Assembly (NCBI RefSeq): GCF_002067035.1
Contig: NZ_MVQB01000019.1
Span: forward strand, 1 to 64,000
From: Methanoregula sp. PtaB.Bin085
GTDB lineage: Archaea > Halobacteriota > Methanomicrobia > Methanomicrobiales > Methanospirillaceae
Reading direction: 5' to 3'
DNA length: 64,000 bases
The notes under the pieces are model-generated. The model ran no database searches and was not told where the DNA came from. It was given only the letters and a program-made list of their open reading frames with translations. Position numbers and translations under genes: made by a program. Of the stretch, positions 26,961 through 39,171 are shown one piece after another (the first letter of the stretch is position 1; each line of letters starts with the position of its first letter).

Positions 26961-28661
26961 TCAGCGTTTCCGGAGAGTAATGAGGGCAAGGCAGACTGCA
27001 CCGACGATAAACGCGGGCTCGACCGGCGACTCCTCTGTCGCTGCCGGGGTCTCGGCCCACGTTGTCGGCATCGGGGCCTTCGTTTTTTGTGAGGCCGGGG
27101 CTGCGGTCGTGGATTTTACCGGTGGCGTTGTCGCGTACGTGTATGTCCGGATGGTCGTGGATACTGGCGTTGCCGTTGTTGCCGGGGCAGCGTACAGGGT
27201 GGCATCCACCTCCGTCTCCTTATCTTCCTCGACTTTTACCGTTTTTGACCAGTCCTGGTACCCGCTCTTTTTCAGTACAATCTTGTAGGACCCGATTGTC
27301 AGGTCGTCGATGGTCTTCGGTGTCGTGCCGTTTGCGACATCATCAAGATAAATTGTGGCGCCGGTGGGTTTTGAGTCGATTTCAATGCTGCCGACTTTGT
27401 TGGTCGTGATCTTAAAGAGGTTTTTCTTGCACTCGATACCTCCGAAAGAATCCTTTATACAGACATAATAAGTGTCCACATCCGCATCACTGTTGAGATA
27501 GAACTTCCCTTTGATGCTGGTCGCCGACTGGACTGCGACATTATCGGCCGTGATATTGTCCGATTCGCCATTGTAGAGGTAAATTTCGTACACCATGCTG
27601 GTGATGAAATCCTTCCCCGTTATTGTGAAACTGAAATCATCGCCGGCCCTGGCGGTTGCCGGGCTGATTGAGGTGATGGTCACATCGCTGTCAGACTCTT
27701 TGATGATCGTGAATCCGCTGCTCTTCGTGGCGGTTTTGCCATCGGCATTGGTAACTATCACGTTCCACGATCCATCATCTGCTCCGGAAAGGGGGAAGGA
27801 ACAGGTAAGGGATGTCGCGCTGTTCCGGGTGCAGGTACCCGTGATGTTGGCCCTGTTCGATCTCGTGAGGTTGACCGTTACCCCGGCGGACGAAAAATAG
27901 GTTCCTGCAATCGCGACACCCGAGATTGTGCCGGTGTTCAGACCCACCGCTGGTGAAATGCTGGTGATGGTGGGCGGGTTTGCTGATTCCGTTGCCGTTG
28001 CCGAAAAGATCACCGAATGCGAACCGGATGTTGCCGTCAGGGTATTTGATCCGGTCACCGTGCCTAATGTCCAGCCCCCGACTGTAGCGATACCATCGCT
28101 GCCGGTTGTCTGCGAGCCCCCGGATACCGAGGCGCTGGCCGGCATTGCCGAGAATATGACCGACGCGCCGCTCACCGGGTTATTAAAAGCATCCATCACC
28201 TTAACACTCGGCGGGGTGGTGACCGCCGTACCGATCGTAGCCGACTGCCCGTCCCCGGCATTCTTCACGATCTGCGTGACAGGTCCTGCTGTGCCGGTTG
28301 CAGAGAAGACAAAGGACGTGGTTCCGTTTGCAGCCGAAGCAGTGAGCGTGTTCGATCCGGCTGTTGTGCCCAGCTTCCAGCTGCCGACAGTGGCAACTCC
28401 ATCCGAATCAGTAGTATCGCTCCCCCCGGTTACCGAACCCCCGCCGGTGGTGACGGTAAAAGTGACCTCGATACCTTCTATCGGGACATTTGCCGCATCT
28501 CTGACAATGACACTCGGCGGAGTGGTTACAGCAGTGTCCACCGTTGCCGACTGGCTGTTTCCCGCGTTCAGCACGATCGAATTCGCTGCCGAGACCGGGA
28601 CTGCGAGCATAGCAATAAGGATAAAAAATCCTGCAAGGTTAGTGAAATCTCGTTCTTTCAT
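26961..28661 (-). CDS. Secreted Big_1 / IPT / PEGA surface protein with SPxxP-type tail
   Basis: The frame opens at 28715, but the ATG at 28661 has AGGTG 6 bases upstream and starts the signal peptide, giving 566 residues. Two bacterial Ig-like Big_1 domains with near-repeated sequence (IVLNAGNSQSATVDTAVTTP and IVKNAGDGQSATIGTAVTTP) are followed by two IPT/TIG domains and a PEGA module (GATIYLDDVANGTTPKTIDD). A Thr/Ala linker leads to ESPVEPAFIVGAVCLALITL and a basic end. It is likely a long surface stalk displaying Ig domains. The closest neighbour in sequence is the 28809-29891 product. Confidence 0.85.
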   Translation of the reverse strand: MKERDFTNLAGFFILIAMLAVPVSAANSIVLNAGNSQSATVDTAVTTPPSVIVRDAANVPIEGIEVTFTVTTGGGSVTGGSDTTDSDGVATVGSWKLGTTAGSNTLTASAANGTTSFVFSATGTAGPVTQIVKNAGDGQSATIGTAVTTPPSVKVMDAFNNPVSGASVIFSAMPASASVSGGSQTTGSDGIATVGGWTLGTVTGSNTLTATSGSHSVIFSATATESANPPTITSISPAVGLNTGTISGVAIAGTYFSSAGVTVNLTRSNRANITGTCTRNSATSLTCSFPLSGADDGSWNVIVTNADGKTATKSSGFTIIKESDSDVTITSISPATARAGDDFSFTITGKDFITSMVYEIYLYNGESDNITADNVAVQSATSIKGKFYLNSDADVDTYYVCIKDSFGGIECKKNLFKITTNKVGSIEIDSKPTGATIYLDDVANGTTPKTIDDLTIGSYKIVLKKSGYQDWSKTVKVEEDKETEVDATLYAAPATTATPVSTTIRTYTYATTPPVKSTTAAPASQKTKAPMPTTWAETPAATEESPVEPAFIVGAVCLALITLRKR

Positions 28662-28808
28662 GGAGTACACCTGATAATCCTTTCCCGTTTCCAGAAATGA
28701 TAAGAAAAATGGCACCGCGCTCTATGATATATTTTTTGATTTTTATTTCATTTTCACGGCAGCGTCATCTGCCCGTGTAAAAAAAAAGGATGACCGGCTG
28801 GTTGCCAA

Positions 28809-29891
28809 TCAGCGTTTCCTGAGTGCAATGAGCGCAAGGCAGACCGCACCGATGATCACCCAGGGTTCAATTGGCGAAGCTGCTGTGGTGGTGGGAACTT
28901 CCGCATAGGTTGTCGGGATCTTCATGGTCGACTTGATCGTTGTCCTCGCGGTCGTGGGCGTAGCTGTCGGGTAAGGGGTCGATTGCGTCTGCGTCGGTGT
29001 GGCTGTCGGGGCAGCATACAGGGTCGCGTCGATCGTTGTTGTCTCATCCTCCTGAACGTTTACGGTTTTTGACCAGTCCTGGTATCCGGCCTTTTTCAGG
29101 ATGACCTTATAGGTTCCGACAAGGATATCGATATCCCGGGGAGTGGTCCCGTTGGCAACATTGTCGATATAGATAGCTGCGCCGGAGGGGTTTGAGTCAA
29201 TCTCGAGCGTCCCTTCCGCGTTGGTTATGACCTCAAATGCCTTTTTCTTGCACTCAACTGAACCGAAATCGTCTATGATACATATATCGTAATCACCTTC
29301 TTCGTCGACATCACCGAGATCGAAAGTACCAGTAATCTTGGTTGATGAGTCAACTTTAAAATCATCGGCCGAAATATTTGTATCAAAATCATCGATTGAA
29401 AGGAAAACATCATCGATATAATCCTTATTAAAATTCTTCCCAGCGATGGTAAAATCGACATCGGTTTCCATTCGACCGGACGTAGGAGTGATAGATGTGA
29501 TAGACATTTCCTCAGATACGGCAAATGCGTTGGTTTTTAAAATTTCTGTTTTATCCCAACCCTTGACGACTATTAGATTCCAATATCCAAGATCTGCATT
29601 CGATGGTATTTTTACTTTACAGACGATTTTATTAGTTGGAGATATATAATCCCAAGTTGTCGGAGAATTACAGTTGAAATCGTCACTACCTTTTTCAAAC
29701 CTGACGGATCCACTTGTGTTAGTGAAGTTGGCACCGGTGATGGTAACAGTATAACTATTACCTGCTTGACCCGAGGAGGGGGAGATTCCAGATATCGCAT
29801 CGCCTCCAACTGCAGTCACTGGTAACACCAGAAATAACAGAAGGATCCAACAAATGATAATCCTCAAACCATTCATGCCAATGCATCTCAT
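28809..29891 (-). CDS. Secreted double IPT/TIG + PEGA protein with SPxxP-type tail
   Basis: 360 residues (possibly 355 from an internal ATG at 29876). The signal peptide is IICWILLLFLVLPVTAVGG. Two IPT/TIG domains are present (ISGISPSSGQAGNSYTVTIT and SITSITPTSGRMETDVDFTI). A PEGA module with GAAIYIDNVANGTTPRDIDI is almost the same as in the upstream neighbour. The tail is ASPIEPWVIIGAVCLALIAL plus RKR. The 5' half of the gene is noticeably more AT-rich than the 3' half, suggesting a mosaic origin. Likely a surface protein. Confidence 0.84.
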   Translation of the reverse strand: MRCIGMNGLRIIICWILLLFLVLPVTAVGGDAISGISPSSGQAGNSYTVTITGANFTNTSGSVRFEKGSDDFNCNSPTTWDYISPTNKIVCKVKIPSNADLGYWNLIVVKGWDKTEILKTNAFAVSEEMSITSITPTSGRMETDVDFTIAGKNFNKDYIDDVFLSIDDFDTNISADDFKVDSSTKITGTFDLGDVDEEGDYDICIIDDFGSVECKKKAFEVITNAEGTLEIDSNPSGAAIYIDNVANGTTPRDIDILVGTYKVILKKAGYQDWSKTVNVQEDETTTIDATLYAAPTATPTQTQSTPYPTATPTTARTTIKSTMKIPTTYAEVPTTTAASPIEPWVIIGAVCLALIALRKR

Positions 29892-30182
29892 TTTCTTTGG
29901 ATAACTGAATTTGGTTCCGACGCCTGATATATGTTATGAAATTTATTCATTTTCCGGGCAGTTCCCGTCCTGCAGACGATTTCGCCGCGGGATAACCAGA
30001 TTTCTCCGGCAGTGATTTCCCGGACCGCGATACCAGGCATTACATCCCGGTAGGGCCGGGCTGTTTTTAAATCACGCCATGACTGCGAAAAAAACGGAAG
30101 TCTGATCCTGAACCTGTATTATCACGAATCCGCAAGGTTATTCAGCGCCGGAGAACAACAAGCGTCATCAGGTGATCTCCCG

Positions 30183-31061
30183 ATGACAGCTGATACAGGA
30201 TCCTCTCCCGGACTTCCGGTCTTTGTCGCCACACTCTGCCTTGCCATCGTCGTGATAACCGCTGCAGTTTCCCTGGCGGGAAGCGCAGGAGGGGGGGCGC
30301 CTGTATCCTCTGCCGCGCAGTGCCCCTGTATGGCCGCGACGCTCTCAGTACCAGCAGTTGCACCTGTTGTTCCGGCACCCAATCCGATCGTGGAAGCTCA
30401 GGCAGTATCCGGACCCGTTATACCGGAACATCTTGCTTCCGCCGATCTGGAACTCACGCAGCCACCTGCCGCAGATCTTGTACCGTACACTGCCCGGAAC
30501 TTCTCCCAGGCCGCCACGGCCGCGATCGCGTGGTGGATGTCCCCCGGGTTCATGGACAATACTTCGGAGTTCCGCCGGTACGAGAGGAGCACGGCTGAAC
30601 AGAAGGCAGCGTATCCCGAAGAGCACCGGATCTTCTTTGAGTTCATCCAGGACAGGCTTGACGAGGCGGAAGGGCTATCCGTCCTGACAAGCGATGTTGT
30701 CCTGTTCCGGGGGATCGGCCCGGGCCTTGCCGCAGCCGTGCTCGACAATGCGGAGTACCGCGAGCCGGCGTTTGCCTCCACAAGCTACGACATCACCCTG
30801 TCGCTCGACGACTTCACTTCCCGGAGCCCGGACGGGTACCGGAACATTATCGTGCTGGAGAGGCAGGCCGGTGATAATGCCCTCTACATCAACGAAGACG
30901 AGCGGGAATTTCTGCTCCCGCGGAAGACCAGCTGGCATGTTATCAAATCCGTGAATGTTGAAAACCTCACCGTGAAGGCGGATTTTTTGCTCCATAACCG
31001 GACAACACAGACAACCTCTTTTGACCATGTCCGGCTCATCTATGTGAAGGATGTGAATTAA
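30183..31061 (+). CDS. Membrane-anchored, extracytoplasmic ADP-ribosyltransferase
   Basis: 292 residues. One hydrophobic segment (residues 13-35) acts as signal anchor, followed by an Ala/Pro-rich spacer and a domain from about 105. The domain carries the three signatures of R-S-E mono-ADP-ribosyltransferases: Arg176 in LFRGIG, STS at 199-201 in AFASTSYD, and ExE at 240-242 in EDEREFLLPR. These families move ADP-ribose from NAD to protein arginines, and many are toxins. Export without an obvious NAD source is a puzzle. AGGTGAT lies 6 bases before the ATG. A 55-codon frame starts 2 bases after the stop. The target is unknown. Confidence 0.82.
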   Translation: MTADTGSSPGLPVFVATLCLAIVVITAAVSLAGSAGGGAPVSSAAQCPCMAATLSVPAVAPVVPAPNPIVEAQAVSGPVIPEHLASADLELTQPPAADLVPYTARNFSQAATAAIAWWMSPGFMDNTSEFRRYERSTAEQKAAYPEEHRIFFEFIQDRLDEAEGLSVLTSDVVLFRGIGPGLAAAVLDNAEYREPAFASTSYDITLSLDDFTSRSPDGYRNIIVLERQAGDNALYINEDEREFLLPRKTSWHVIKSVNVENLTVKADFLLHNRTTQTTSFDHVRLIYVKDVN

Positions 31062-31063
31062 CA

Positions 31064-31228
31064 GTGAAGACCGACAGGGGACCGGAGGGCATGCCACGGA
31101 AACGGAACCGGTTTACCCTTGACGATGACGGGATTGTCATCACGGGACGGCAGGTCCCGACGAAGGAAGACCAGGAAGAGGCTGACCGGGTTTTTGACAG
31201 GATCCTGAAGAACCGGAAACGCGCCTGA
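31064..31228 (+). CDS. Small charged protein downstream of the ADP-ribosyltransferase
   Basis: A 54-residue frame beginning with GTG 2 bases after the transferase stop; an internal ATG at 31091 preceded closely by GGAGG is an alternative, giving 45 residues. The product is highly charged, with KRNRFTLDDDGIVITGRQVP followed by an amphipathic helix and a basic end. It has no membrane segment. I do not recognise it. Its tight coupling to the transferase suggests co-translation, so it may be a partner or regulator, but that is inference. Confidence 0.5.
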   Translation: MKTDRGPEGMPRKRNRFTLDDDGIVITGRQVPTKEDQEEADRVFDRILKNRKRA

Positions 31229-31253
31229 AGCAGCAATTCCCCCTTTGTCCTAC

Positions 31254-31264
31254 ACTATATATAC
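31254..31264 (+). promoter_or_regulatory. TATA box for the 31295 gene
   Basis: CTATATATA-type sequence about 31-41 bases before the ATG, which predicts transcription starting within about 10 bases of the start codon. Confidence 0.5.
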
Positions 31265-31294
31265 CACAGGATTGAATCTCACTATACGGGTACC

Positions 31295-31591
31295 ATGCCA
31301 GAAACAAGTCTCCTCGAACAGTGTAAAACATACGGGCCCAAGGAGTGGGCTCAGGTCGTTTTCCTTATCCTCATCCTGTTGGCCGGGGGATACCTGATCG
31401 TCTACAGCGTGTACAACATGACCGTCAACCACGATTCAACCATGTTCATGTTCTCCATTGCCATGTTCGGTGTCGGCTGCACGACGATATGGTTCGCGAT
31501 GAGCCACGTGGAGATCGTTTCAACGGAAGAGAAACTCGAGGACATCACAAAGCGGCTGGACAAGATCATCGACAAGATAGAGAAACAGTAA
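31295..31591 (+). CDS. Two-helix membrane protein with C-terminal coiled coil
   Basis: 98 residues: a short soluble start, two transmembrane helices (QVVFLILILLAGGYLIVY and MFMFSIAMFGVGCTTIWFAM), then a charged helical tail EEKLEDITKRLDKIIDKIEK that should form a coiled coil. Likely a small integral membrane protein that oligomerises. A TATA box lies just upstream and the transcript is probably almost leaderless. Family not recognised. Confidence 0.72.
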   Translation: MPETSLLEQCKTYGPKEWAQVVFLILILLAGGYLIVYSVYNMTVNHDSTMFMFSIAMFGVGCTTIWFAMSHVEIVSTEEKLEDITKRLDKIIDKIEKQ

Positions 31592-31660
31592 TCCTTTTTT
31601 GATGTTTCCTGTCAGGAAACAGATATTATCCCGAAACACGAATGTTATTGGCGTCAGTAT

Positions 31661-31735
31661 GGGCCTGTGGCTTAGCCTGGACATAGCGCCGGGCTTCTAA
31701 CCCGGATGCCGGGGGTTCGAATCCCCCCAGGCCCG
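31661..31735 (+). tRNA. tRNA-Arg (anticodon TCT)
   Basis: Cloverleaf with acceptor stem GGGCCTG/CAGGCCC, discriminator G, anticodon stem CCGGG/CCCGG around loop CTTCTAA (anticodon TCT), and a T arm with GGTTCGAATCC. The CCA end is not encoded. Six T follow immediately (31736-31741), a likely terminator. The gap from here to 31972 holds no gene. Confidence 0.95.
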
Positions 31736-31972
31736 TTTTTTCCCATTGGCGGATTGCCGGTTCAGGCTGCAAACACTGCAGGCACAATTCCCGGCGGGAC
31801 TGGCATTTTTTTTATTAAAATCCTTTAGGTATCCAGCCTTGTGGCAGGGGGGATGGATGGTTCCGGCAATCGGGTATTCTTATCATCGGAAATCAGACGG
31901 GATAGATCCCTTTATCCGGGTCAGGACAGGGATCCCGGTGGATACACACGCGGATGCATGAACCGGAATTCC

Positions 31973-32677
31973 TCAAAGGAAAACCTGCCGTTTCAGGGAG
32001 GGTACCAGGAACAGGACTATTGCGCCGGACAGCGCAACCACACCTGCCACCAGCGTTTTGTCAGGCCCGGCATAGAGAACTGTACCTGTCGCGGAGACCG
32101 GATCCATGCCGGTCATGATCAGCCAGGCACCGGTAATCCCGAGAAGGCAGGCCACTCCGTACTGCATGATGGCGGTGGAACGGCCGGAGAGAGAGGATGA
32201 CCCCGGGCCGGGGAGACCCGCGCACCCTCCGAGAACAATGAAAGCCGATGCAAGGCCAAACACCCATTCCGAAGGATTTGTAAGTTCCATCACCAGGAAC
32301 TGCAGGAACCCGCCCGTGACCGGTACGAACGGGAACATGCCGTGCAGCGGGAAGAACCAGGTCACCGGCTGTGTCCACATCAGGTCAAGGAGCTGGTGGA
32401 CAAGCACCGTGCCGGCAAATGCGATGCCGATAATGCTCCTGTACCGGTGCCAGACAATGAGTGCGGCAAGCGCGGTGACACCGGCAAAAAGCAGGGTGTG
32501 CCCGATTGTCCGCGTTGATCCGATGAGGCCCGGTATCAGGAAGACAAGCGTTTTATCGAGAAGGTCGGGAAAGAGGGAACCGGCAACACACACCGGGACC
32601 AGGCGCCGGTCATTGCAGAGAGAAAAGAACCCAAGCCCGACAAGGAGACCGGTGAAGAGGTGGGCAAAAAGATACAT
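31973..32677 (-). CDS. Membrane-bound metal-dependent hydrolase, YdjM/DUF457 family
   Basis: 234 residues, with the family's N-terminal MYLFAHLFTGLLVGLG, a conserved His in the first helix, and GSLFPDLLDKTL and TIGHTLLFAG metal-ligand-like segments. Six or more hydrophobic segments follow. Such proteins are predicted zinc-dependent membrane hydrolases of unknown substrate. It lies downstream of nusA on the same strand, a position often held by ribosomal protein and elongation factor genes in other archaea, but a T-run separates it from nusA. Confidence 0.82.
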   Translation of the reverse strand: MYLFAHLFTGLLVGLGFFSLCNDRRLVPVCVAGSLFPDLLDKTLVFLIPGLIGSTRTIGHTLLFAGVTALAALIVWHRYRSIIGIAFAGTVLVHQLLDLMWTQPVTWFFPLHGMFPFVPVTGGFLQFLVMELTNPSEWVFGLASAFIVLGGCAGLPGPGSSSLSGRSTAIMQYGVACLLGITGAWLIMTGMDPVSATGTVLYAGPDKTLVAGVVALSGAIVLFLVPSLKRQVFL

Positions 32678-32718
32678 CGGGACGCCTTCCCGGGATTCAG
32701 CCGTGATCCCGGTACCGG

Positions 32719-32724
32719 AAAAAA
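32719..32724 (-). terminator. Oligo-T terminator after nusA
   Basis: On the minus strand the nusA stop TAA is followed at once by six T and then a GGTACC-containing sequence. This probably ends the RNA polymerase operon. Confidence 0.5.
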
Positions 32725-33201
32725 TTACTGGGGTCCCTGCCCGTCAGAGGCAGCGCCGTCAATGGGTTTCTGCAGGATCTGGACATCCGCGATGTTGTGC
32801 TGGCGCAGCGAGAGCTTCTTGGCCTTGAAGATGTTCTTGCCGTCCTTGCCGATCGCGATTCCGCGGTCTTCGTCCCGGACTTCCACGGTTGCAGTTGTCT
32901 GGTCACCTTCGCCATCGAACCTGATTGACGTGACCTGAGCGGGAAGGAAGCAGTTTTTAAGGAACTGTTCGACGTTGCTGTTGTACTCCACGACCTCGAT
33001 CTTCTTGCCCATGACCTCAGATGCCTTCTTGATGGAGGCGCCCTTCTTGCCAATGGCAAGGCCCATGTCTCCGGGGTTGATGACGAAGATGAGCCGGCCG
33101 TTGCGTTCATCGACCACGCAGTCACGGCTGCCTGCACCGGTCAGGCTCTCGAACTGGGAGATGAGGCGCATGCAGTCCTCGGTCAGTTTGACTTCGACCA
33201 T
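32725..33201 (-). CDS. nusA: Archaeal NusA-like KH protein
   Basis: 158 residues made of two KH domains with the GxxG-like loops IGKKGASIKKA (about 50-60) and IGKDGKNIFKA (about 117-127). Archaeal NusA lacks the bacterial S1 and N-terminal domains, as here. It binds RNA and is thought to act with RNA polymerase in elongation or termination. It begins 14 bases after the L30e gene in the conserved order rpo-rpl30e-nusA. Confidence 0.94.
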   Translation of the reverse strand: MVEVKLTEDCMRLISQFESLTGAGSRDCVVDERNGRLIFVINPGDMGLAIGKKGASIKKASEVMGKKIEVVEYNSNVEQFLKNCFLPAQVTSIRFDGEGDQTTATVEVRDEDRGIAIGKDGKNIFKAKKLSLRQHNIADVQILQKPIDGAASDGQGPQ

Positions 33202-33215
33202 AGCTGTCCCCCGTT

Positions 33216-33506
33216 TCAGGCCCTCTTGAGGGAGAGTATGTCTGATTCGCCGGGAGTGACGATGGCAAGGGTGCTTACCATGAACGGCTTACCGCAGGCC
33301 TTGCCCAGCGCGACACTCGAACCCTCGAAGGTGTGGATGAAGAGGTTCTCGTATCCCGCAAGTTTTGACCTGAATGCCGCCGGGCAGTTGCCTGCAACGA
33401 CGACCATCTGGGCCTTGCCCTCTTTTACGCATTTTTCCGTGTTGTTCTGGCCAAGAATAACGTTTCCTGTCTTGATAGCTCTTCTGAGTGAGGCATTAAA
33501 ATCCAT
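33216..33506 (-). CDS. rpl30e: Ribosomal protein L30e
   Basis: 96 residues of the L7Ae/L30e fold, beginning MDFNASLRRAIKTGNVILGQ with a KEGKAQMVVVAGNCP strand. The frame reaches a TTG at 33512, but the ATG at 33506 with a GAGGAAT just upstream is a better start. It is a large-subunit ribosomal protein and sits in its usual place between rpoA2 and nusA. Confidence 0.95.
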   Translation of the reverse strand: MDFNASLRRAIKTGNVILGQNNTEKCVKEGKAQMVVVAGNCPAAFRSKLAGYENLFIHTFEGSSVALGKACGKPFMVSTLAIVTPGESDILSLKRA

Positions 33507-33535
33507 GTACAATTCCTCGTAAATTTTTTAGGGGG

Positions 33536-37352
<3,817 letters not shown>

Positions 37353-37353
37353 G

Positions 37354-39171
37354 TTACACCACGTCCTGTAATTTCAGTCTTGGGGCTATGCCCATGCTCT
37401 TCATCTCGTCAAGCAGAAGCTTGAACGCGTAACTCATCTCGACCGAGTAGATATCGGTCTCGTTGCCGCAGGCAAGGCAGCGGGTCATGTTGCGCTTGCG
37501 GTCGAGCATCGCGACCATGCCGCAGTGGGCGCAGACATACTCCTGCACTTTGTCGGACTCGTCAAGGAGACGCTCCTTGAGGGCCATGGCGGCGCCGTGG
37601 CCGATCATGACATCGCGCTCCATCTCACCGAACCGGAGACCGCCTTCCCGGGCGCGGCCTTCAGTCGGCTGGCGTGTCAGGACCTGCACCGGACCGCGGG
37701 AGCGGGCGTGCATCTTGGACGACACCATGTGGTAGAGCTTCTGGTAGTAGATGACACCAATGTAGATGTCAGCCTTGAAGACCTTGCCGGTGATGCCGTC
37801 ATACATGACTTCGCGGCCATTATGGGCAAACCCGAGTTTCTTTAAGGATGCGCGGATGTCCGCCTCGCTCTCGCCGCCAAAGGCGGTACCGTTGATCCGC
37901 CGGCCTTCGAGTGAGCCGACCTTTCCGCCAATCATCTCGAGCATGTGCCCGATGGTCATCCGGCTCGGGATGGCGTGGGGGTTGATGACGAGGTCAGGGG
38001 AGAGGCCGCTCTCGGTGAACGGCATATCCTCCTGGTGGGCGATGAGCCCGACAACTCCCTTCTGCCCGTGGCGGGACGCGAACTTGTCGCCGACTTCCGG
38101 CACGCGGAGGTCGCGGGTGCGGACCTTGACAAGGCGGGAGCTGTTCTCTCCCTCGGTGATGATGACAGTGTCGACAATACCGTGCTCGTTTGAGCGCATC
38201 GTAACGGACGTGTCGCGGCGCTTCTCGACCGCGATCAGCTCGCCGCTCGGCTCCTCGAGGAACCGGGGCGGTGAGGTCTTGCCGATCAGAACGTCCTTCT
38301 CGGCAACCACGGTCTCGGGGTTGATGACCCCGTCCTCGTCCAGGTTCTTGTAGGACTCGGCACCGTGGGCGCCGGCAACGTCCTCCTCGGGTACTTCGAT
38401 CCGGTCGATCTGGCCGCCGGGGTAGCGGCGTTCCTCGCCCTCGTAGGTCCGGAAGAAGTGAGACCGTCCGAGGCCGCGCTCGATGGAAGCCTTGTTGAAG
38501 ATGAGCGCATCTTCGATGTTGTAGCCTTCAAACGAGAGGATGGCGACCACGAAGTTCTGGCCGGCAGGCCGGTCATCCGAGCCGATCAGTTCCGACGTCT
38601 GGGTGTGGGTGAGGGGTTTCTGGCAGTAGTGGAGCAGGTGTCCGCGGGTGTCGGGGCGGAGCTTCATATTGGCTGCGCCGAAACCGAGCGCCTGTTTGAC
38701 CATCCCTGCGCCCATCGTGACACGGGGACTTGCATTGTGCTCGGGGAACGGAACGTGAGCAGCACCAATACCGAGTATCAGGGAGGGGTCAATCTCGAGG
38801 TGAGTGTGCTCTGGCGTGATGTCCGCGGGGTTCATCGCGATGAGGAGATCTTCCTCCTCTTCTGCATCGATGAACTCGATAAGACCGCGCTGGACAAACG
38901 AGCTGATATCAGCTTCCTTCTTCTCGAGCTTGGCCAGGTCTTCGTCCGTGATGAGGGGTTCGCCGTTCTTCAGGACGATGAGCGGGCGCCGGGCGCGGCC
39001 CCGGTCGGTCAGGATAACGACGTCACCGTTGTACTCCTTGTGGGAAACGTTCACTTCCGACGGGATCGTTCCCTGCCGGCGCATGGATCGGATGGTTGCG
39101 ACCAGCGCTTTCGGGTCGTCGACAAGGCCGATGAGGGCCCCGTCTGCAAAGACGCGTGATTTCTTGCTCAT
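37354..39171 (-). CDS. rpoB1: RNA polymerase subunit B' (C-terminal half of B)
   Basis: 605 residues. Contains [33 protein letters not shown] and the C-terminal zinc motif [23 protein letters not shown], all typical of archaeal B'. The ATG overlaps the rpoB2 stop by 4 bases (ATGA). The presence of separate B'' and B' genes is a trait of many euryarchaeal methanogens. Confidence 0.97.
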   Translation of the reverse strand: MSKKSRVFADGALIGLVDDPKALVATIRSMRRQGTIPSEVNVSHKEYNGDVVILTDRGRARRPLIVLKNGEPLITDEDLAKLEKKEADISSFVQRGLIEFIDAEEEEDLLIAMNPADITPEHTHLEIDPSLILGIGAAHVPFPEHNASPRVTMGAGMVKQALGFGAANMKLRPDTRGHLLHYCQKPLTHTQTSELIGSDDRPAGQNFVVAILSFEGYNIEDALIFNKASIERGLGRSHFFRTYEGEERRYPGGQIDRIEVPEEDVAGAHGAESYKNLDEDGVINPETVVAEKDVLIGKTSPPRFLEEPSGELIAVEKRRDTSVTMRSNEHGIVDTVIITEGENSSRLVKVRTRDLRVPEVGDKFASRHGQKGVVGLIAHQEDMPFTESGLSPDLVINPHAIPSRMTIGHMLEMIGGKVGSLEGRRINGTAFGGESEADIRASLKKLGFAHNGREVMYDGITGKVFKADIYIGVIYYQKLYHMVSSKMHARSRGPVQVLTRQPTEGRAREGGLRFGEMERDVMIGHGAAMALKERLLDESDKVQEYVCAHCGMVAMLDRKRNMTRCLACGNETDIYSVEMSYAFKLLLDEMKSMGIAPRLKLQDVV

